From the NCBI GenBank assembly GCA_902805495.1, contig CADCTH010000140.1, positions 1 through 8,902 on the forward strand: DNA of 8,902 bases. The letters run 5' to 3'. Numbering within the stretch: the stretch's first letter is position 1; each line of letters begins with the position of its first letter. The notes beneath the pieces were generated by a model. The model saw nothing but the letters and a program-made list of their open reading frames with translations, did no database searches and was not told where the DNA came from. A program made the translations under genes and the position numbers. Origin of the DNA: an uncultured Actinomycetospora sp. GTDB taxonomy: Bacteria; Actinomycetota; Actinomycetes; Mycobacteriales; Pseudonocardiaceae. Of the stretch, positions 5,385 through 8,902 are shown piece after piece.

Positions 5385-6652
5385 CCACCCAGCTCGAGGT
5401 CGACCCCGTCGACCTCTCGACCCTCGCCTTCTGGGGCCGGCCCATGGAGGAGCGGGACGCCTCGTTCGCCGAGCTCCGCCGCGAGCGCCCGATCTCCTGG
5501 CACCGCCCGCCCGAGGGCATGCTCATGCCCTCGGAGGGCGACCCGGGCTTCTGGGCGGTCGTGCGCCACGCCGACATCGGATACGTCAGCAAGAACCCCG
5601 AGCTCTTCTGCTCGGGGCAGGGCGTGCAGTTCCAGGACGCGCCGCCCGAGCTGCTCGAGGCGACGCAGTCGTTCCTGGCGATGGACGCGCCGCGGCACAC
5701 CCAGCTGCGCAAGATCGTCAGCGCGGCGTTCACGCCCAAGCAGGTCCGCCGCGTCTCCGACCGCATCGCCGAGCGCGCGGCGTCGATCGTCGACGACCTC
5801 GTCGAGCACCTCTCCGGTGGCGCCGACGGGGACTTCGTCGCGCTGGTGGCCAAGCGCCTGCCGATGGGGACGATCTACGACCTCATGGGCGCGCCGGTGG
5901 AGTACCAGGAGTCGCTGGCCGAGGCCGCCGACCTGCTCGTCGCCACCAACGACCCCGACGTCCTGGAGAACCTCGGCGTCTCCGACCCGTTGCAGGCCGC
6001 GGGCCGGGCGCTGATGGACCTGCTGGGCCCGGCGCTCGAGCTCGCGAACGCCCGGCGGAACCAGCCGCAGGACGACCTCATGACCAACCTGGTGCAGGCC
6101 GAGGTCGACGGCCAGCGCCTGCCCGACGAGGAGATCGGCGCGTTCTTCGTGCTGCTCTCGGTGGCCGGCAACGACACGACGCGCAACACCATCGCCCACG
6201 CGATGCGCCGGCTCACCGAGCACCCGGAGCAGCGCGCGTGGCTCGCCGAGGACGTCGAGGGGCGGATGGCGGGCGCGGTCGAGGAGTTCGTCCGGCACGC
6301 GAGCCCCGTGCTGACCTTCCGGCGCACCGCGGTCGAGGACACCGAGCTGCGCGGCCAGCGGATCTCCGCGGGCGACAAGGTCGTCATGTTCTACGAGTCG
6401 GGCAACCGGGACGACGAGGTGTTCGGCGACCCGCTGCGCTTCGACCTCTCCCGCGACCCCAACCCGCACGTCGGCTTCGGGGGTGGCGGACCCCACTTCT
6501 GCCTGGGCAACATGCTCGCGCGCACGCAGTTGCGGCAGATCTTCTCCCGGATCCTCACGAGGGTCCCGGACCTCACGGTGGGCGAGGGGGAGATGCTGCG
6601 CAGCAACTTCGTGCACGCGGTCAAGACCATGCCCTGCTCGATCGGGGGCTGA
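5381..6652 (+). CDS. cytochrome P450 (CYP124/125/142-like group), 423 aa
   Basis: This haem monooxygenase is complete. The C-helix HTQLR (106-110) binds a haem propionate. The I-helix oxygen-activating motif is AGNDTT (262-267). The K-helix ExxR is Glu302-Arg305. The haem loop FGGGGPHFCLG (366-376) carries the proximal thiolate Cys374. The sequence near the start (STLAFWGRPMEERDASFAEL), the AEVDGQRL segment (240-247) and the run NPHVGFGGGGPHFCLG (361-376) resemble mycobacterial CYP124 by recall. Studied relatives (CYP124, CYP125, CYP142) hydroxylate terminal positions of methyl-branched lipids or the cholesterol side chain; the substrate here is not determined. The start at 5381 overlaps the reductase stop by four bases and has GGGAG upstream. 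With ferredoxin and reductase in the same operon it has a dedicated class I redox chain. Confidence 0.95.
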   Translation: MTTQLEVDPVDLSTLAFWGRPMEERDASFAELRRERPISWHRPPEGMLMPSEGDPGFWAVVRHADIGYVSKNPELFCSGQGVQFQDAPPELLEATQSFLAMDAPRHTQLRKIVSAAFTPKQVRRVSDRIAERAASIVDDLVEHLSGGADGDFVALVAKRLPMGTIYDLMGAPVEYQESLAEAADLLVATNDPDVLENLGVSDPLQAAGRALMDLLGPALELANARRNQPQDDLMTNLVQAEVDGQRLPDEEIGAFFVLLSVAGNDTTRNTIAHAMRRLTEHPEQRAWLAEDVEGRMAGAVEEFVRHASPVLTFRRTAVEDTELRGQRISAGDKVVMFYESGNRDDEVFGDPLRFDLSRDPNPHVGFGGGGPHFCLGNMLARTQLRQIFSRILTRVPDLTVGEGEMLRSNFVHAVKTMPCSIGG

Positions 6653-6693
6653 GCTCATCCCGGAGACGGGCACGGTGAGGCGGGGGGCACGAC
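6653..6693 (+). other. 41-base gap between P450 and plsB
   Basis: The gap contains a weak hairpin, CCCG-GAGA-CGGG (6659-6670), with a four-base stem and a GNRA-type loop, and the G-run (6682-6687) that serves as the plsB ribosome binding site. The stem is too short to be a convincing terminator, and no promoter boxes are seen, so plsB probably receives at least some transcription from the P450 operon. Confidence 0.4.
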
Positions 6694-8902
6694 GTGGTGC
6701 AACCGACGGAGCAGCGACCCGGTCAGCAGGCCGGGACGGGGTCGCGGCCCCGGACGCTGGTGCTCTCCGGGGCGCGGTCGCGGGCCGAGCGCGAGCTCGT
6801 CCGCCGATGGACGGCGTCGACGTACGGCGACGACGCCGCCGTCGGCGTCCAGGTGCTGCGCGACGACGCCCGGGAGCTGGCCGGCGCGCTCGTCGGCGCG
6901 GGCCCGGACACCGCGGTGGTGCCGGTCCGCGTCGTGTGGCCGCCCGCCGAGCGCGGGTCGTCCGACCGCCCGGCGGCCGCGGATCTGCTGTCGCTCTCGG
7001 CGCGCCGGCGCGGCCTGCGCCACGTGCACGCGCGGCTGCGGGGCTGGTCGGCGGACAAGGGCCGGGTGGTCGCGGGCGAGGCGGCGACGCTCGACGAGCT
7101 GCGCCGCGAGGGCGACCGCGAGCTCGGGTCGCCCGAGGGCGCGGGGTTCGTCGCGTTCGTGCGGCGCCGGGCGACGCTGGCCGGCGACCGCGCCGAGCGC
7201 CGCCTGACCGGCGACCGCTACAAGGTGCCGCGGCTGATGGCCGAGCAGATCACGGCGTCGGCGGCGGTCCGCGGCCGGGCCGGTGAGCTCGCGGAGCGGC
7301 TGGGCCTGACCACCGACGACGTGCTCGCGAAGACCGCGACGTGCCTCGAGGAGATGGCGGCGGTGCAGAGCCCGCCGGCGATCGAGGCGTTCCGCACCGT
7401 GATGAGCCCGCTGCACCGGCGCGCCTGGGACGTCGACGTCGACACCGATGGCCTGGAGGCGCTGCGCGAGCAGGGCCGTCACCGCCCGCTGGTGTTCCTG
7501 CCGTCGCACCGCAGCTACGCCGACCCGCTCGTGCTCGCCGAGGTGCTGCACGCCCACGACTTCCCCCGCAACCACGTCCTCGGCGGCAACAACCTCGCGT
7601 TCTGGCCCCTGGGCGCGCTCGGGCGCCGGGCCGGGATCGTGTTCATCCGCCGCAGCTTCGGCGACGACGCGATCTACAAGTTCGCCGTCCGCGAGTACTT
7701 CTCGCACCTGCTCGACAAGCGGTTCAACCTCGAGTGGTACATCGAGGGCGGCCGCACCCGCACGGGCAAGCTGCGCCCGCCGAAGTACGGGCTGCTGCGC
7801 TACCTCGTCGACGCCGCCGAGCAGCTGGGGGAGGACTCGCCGGGGCGCGACCCGCTGCTCGTCCCCGTCTCGCTGCACTACGACCAGCTCCACGAGGTCG
7901 GCGCGCTGGCCGCGGAGCAGGGCGGTGCCGGGAAGAAGGCCGAGGGGCTGGCGTGGCTCGCGGGCTACATGCGCGACCAGCAGCAGCGCATCGGGTCGGC
8001 GCGCGTGCGCTTCGGTGAGCCCATCGGGCTGCGCGACGCGATGGCCCAGGCCGGCGAGGGCCGGTCGCAGCTGGAGAAGGTCGCGTTCCGGGTCGCCGTC
8101 GGGATCAACCGGGCCACCCCCGCCACCCCGACCTCGGTGGTCACGTTCGCCCTGCTGGGCGCGGAGGGGCGGGCGCTGACCCTCGACCAGGTGCGCGCGG
8201 TGGTGGCGCCCCTGCGGCGGCTGCTCGGCGACGAGCCGACGATCGCCGACCTCGACACCGACCAGGGCCTCACCGACACCCTGTGCCGGCTCGTGTCCGT
8301 GGGCGTCGTCGAGTGCTTCGAGGGCGGCCCCCGGCCCGTCTGGTCGATCGGGCCCGACCGCCACCACGTCGCCGCGTTCTACCGCAACGGCCTGCTGCAC
8401 CACCTGCTCACGCGCGCGGTGCTGGAGATGTCGCTGTTCGCCGTGGTGGACGACGACCGCGAGCGGGCGCCCGACGAGGTGCTCGAGGCCTGCTGGGACG
8501 AGGCGCTGGCCCTGCGCGACCTGCTCAAGTACGAGTTCTTCTTCCCCCGCAAGCGCGACTTCCGCGACGAGCTGCTCGCCGAGCTCGAACGGCTCGCCCC
8601 GGGCTGGCGCGACACGACCGCCAGCGCGCAGGGCGCGGCGGAGCCCCTCTCGCGCGCCGAGATGCTCGTCGCGCTCGGCACCCTGCTGCCGTTCGTCGAG
8701 TCCCAGTGGGTGGTCGCGACCGTGCTCGCCGACCACGAGGGCGCCCTCGACGACCGGGACGCCTTCCTCGACGCCTGCACGGGCCTCGGACAGCAGTGGT
8801 GGCGCCAGCGGCTGCTGCACGGCGCCGACGTCGTCTCGCGCGAGCTGTTCTCCTCGGCGCTGCGGGCGGCGGACAACCGCGGGCTGCTCGGCGCCGACGC
8901 CG
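6694..8902 (+). CDS. plsB: PlsB-type glycerol-3-phosphate 1-O-acyltransferase, 3' end beyond window
   Basis: The enzyme acylates sn-glycerol 3-phosphate at position 1, the first step of phospholipid and triacylglycerol synthesis, normally at the membrane. The four acyltransferase blocks are in order: HRSYAD with the catalytic HX4D (His272, Asp277), GIVFIRRSF (314-322), YIEGGRTRTGK (349-359) and VPVSLHYDQ (390-398). About 270 residues precede the catalytic core and a long helical C-terminal region follows, as in large PlsB proteins, not short PlsC/PlsY enzymes. The frame is open for 736 codons to the right edge; family length suggests only some tens of residues are missing. The GTG at 6694 follows GGGGGG (6682-6687) after an in-frame stop at 6676-6678; GTG 6697 is an alternative. 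Only 41 bases separate it from the P450 stop, with no strong terminator, so read-through is possible. Confidence 0.93.
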   Translation, partial: MVQPTEQRPGQQAGTGSRPRTLVLSGARSRAERELVRRWTASTYGDDAAVGVQVLRDDARELAGALVGAGPDTAVVPVRVVWPPAERGSSDRPAAADLLSLSARRRGLRHVHARLRGWSADKGRVVAGEAATLDELRREGDRELGSPEGAGFVAFVRRRATLAGDRAERRLTGDRYKVPRLMAEQITASAAVRGRAGELAERLGLTTDDVLAKTATCLEEMAAVQSPPAIEAFRTVMSPLHRRAWDVDVDTDGLEALREQGRHRPLVFLPSHRSYADPLVLAEVLHAHDFPRNHVLGGNNLAFWPLGALGRRAGIVFIRRSFGDDAIYKFAVREYFSHLLDKRFNLEWYIEGGRTRTGKLRPPKYGLLRYLVDAAEQLGEDSPGRDPLLVPVSLHYDQLHEVGALAAEQGGAGKKAEGLAWLAGYMRDQQQRIGSARVRFGEPIGLRDAMAQAGEGRSQLEKVAFRVAVGINRATPATPTSVVTFALLGAEGRALTLDQVRAVVAPLRRLLGDEPTIADLDTDQGLTDTLCRLVSVGVVECFEGGPRPVWSIGPDRHHVAAFYRNGLLHHLLTRAVLEMSLFAVVDDDRERAPDEVLEACWDEALALRDLLKYEFFFPRKRDFRDELLAELERLAPGWRDTTASAQGAAEPLSRAEMLVALGTLLPFVESQWVVATVLADHEGALDDRDAFLDACTGLGQQWWRQRLLHGADVVSRELFSSALRAADNRGLLGADA

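Noticed and set aside
6659..6670. CCCG-GAGA-CGGG hairpin as a terminator after the P450 gene
   Set aside because: The four-base stem is too short, lacks a T-tract, and is of a size expected by chance in such GC-rich sequence.
5216..6673. 485-codon open frame on the minus strand
   Set aside because: It is antisense to the P450 and the reductase end, with compositionally biased translation; a codon-phase artefact of high GC.
6655..8820. 721-codon open frame on the minus strand
   Set aside because: It is antisense to plsB, which carries all four acyltransferase motifs on the plus strand. The minus-strand translation is rich in Arg, Ala, Gln, Glu and Val repeats with no domain.

Overview
The window is very GC-rich (roughly 72-75% by eye). 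It has GTG starts, four-base stop/start overlaps and gene types typical of lipid-metabolising actinobacteria: a FadD-type acyl-CoA ligase, a [3Fe-4S] ferredoxin/P450 set, a PlsB acyltransferase and a small one-helix membrane protein. I infer a high-GC actinomycete, plausibly Pseudonocardiales or a relative. Genus cannot be fixed from sequence alone. I see no RNA genes, insertion sequences, CRISPR arrays or phage genes.

Layout. (1) 1-303, minus: the 5' part of an epoxide-hydrolase-like alpha/beta hydrolase, interrupted by an in-frame TAG and cut by the left edge. (2) 304-469: divergent spacer with a perfect 7-3-7 palindrome. (3) 470-634, plus: a 54-residue membrane protein whose stop lies one base from the stop of the next gene. 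(4) 636-2186, minus: FadD-type acyl-CoA synthetase. (5) 2187-2250: a 64-base AT-richer divergent promoter region. (6) 2251-2853, plus: TetR-family regulator. (7) 2878-2904: a strong hairpin, probably a terminator shared by convergent genes. (8) 2908-3756, minus: a crotonase-fold protein carrying all three acidic residues of delta3,5-delta2,4-dienoyl-CoA isomerases. (9) 3757-3933: divergent spacer with a 20-bp imperfect dyad. (10) 3934-6652, plus: a tightly coupled trio of ferredoxin, FAD-dependent ferredoxin reductase and cytochrome P450. (11) 6694 to the right edge, plus: PlsB glycerol-3-phosphate acyltransferase, lacking only its C-terminus.

How the genes may work together (inference). FadD would activate a carboxylic acid to its CoA thioester, and the isomerase would reposition double bonds in dienoyl-CoA intermediates so that beta-oxidation can proceed. 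The P450 trio is a self-sufficient class I chain (NAD(P)H to reductase to ferredoxin to P450). Its P450 resembles the actinobacterial CYP124/125/142 group, whose studied members hydroxylate methyl-branched lipids or sterol side chains. PlsB begins phospholipid/triacylglycerol synthesis and could be read through from the P450 operon. The TetR protein is the obvious candidate regulator of fadD and perhaps of the neighbouring isomerase/P450 promoter region.

The families are all known. The points most worth a second look are the broken hydrolase, the operator-like dyads, the apparently leaderless fadD start, the Met-variant ferredoxin, and the repeat that forms the end of the reductase gene and the ribosome binding site of the P450 gene.
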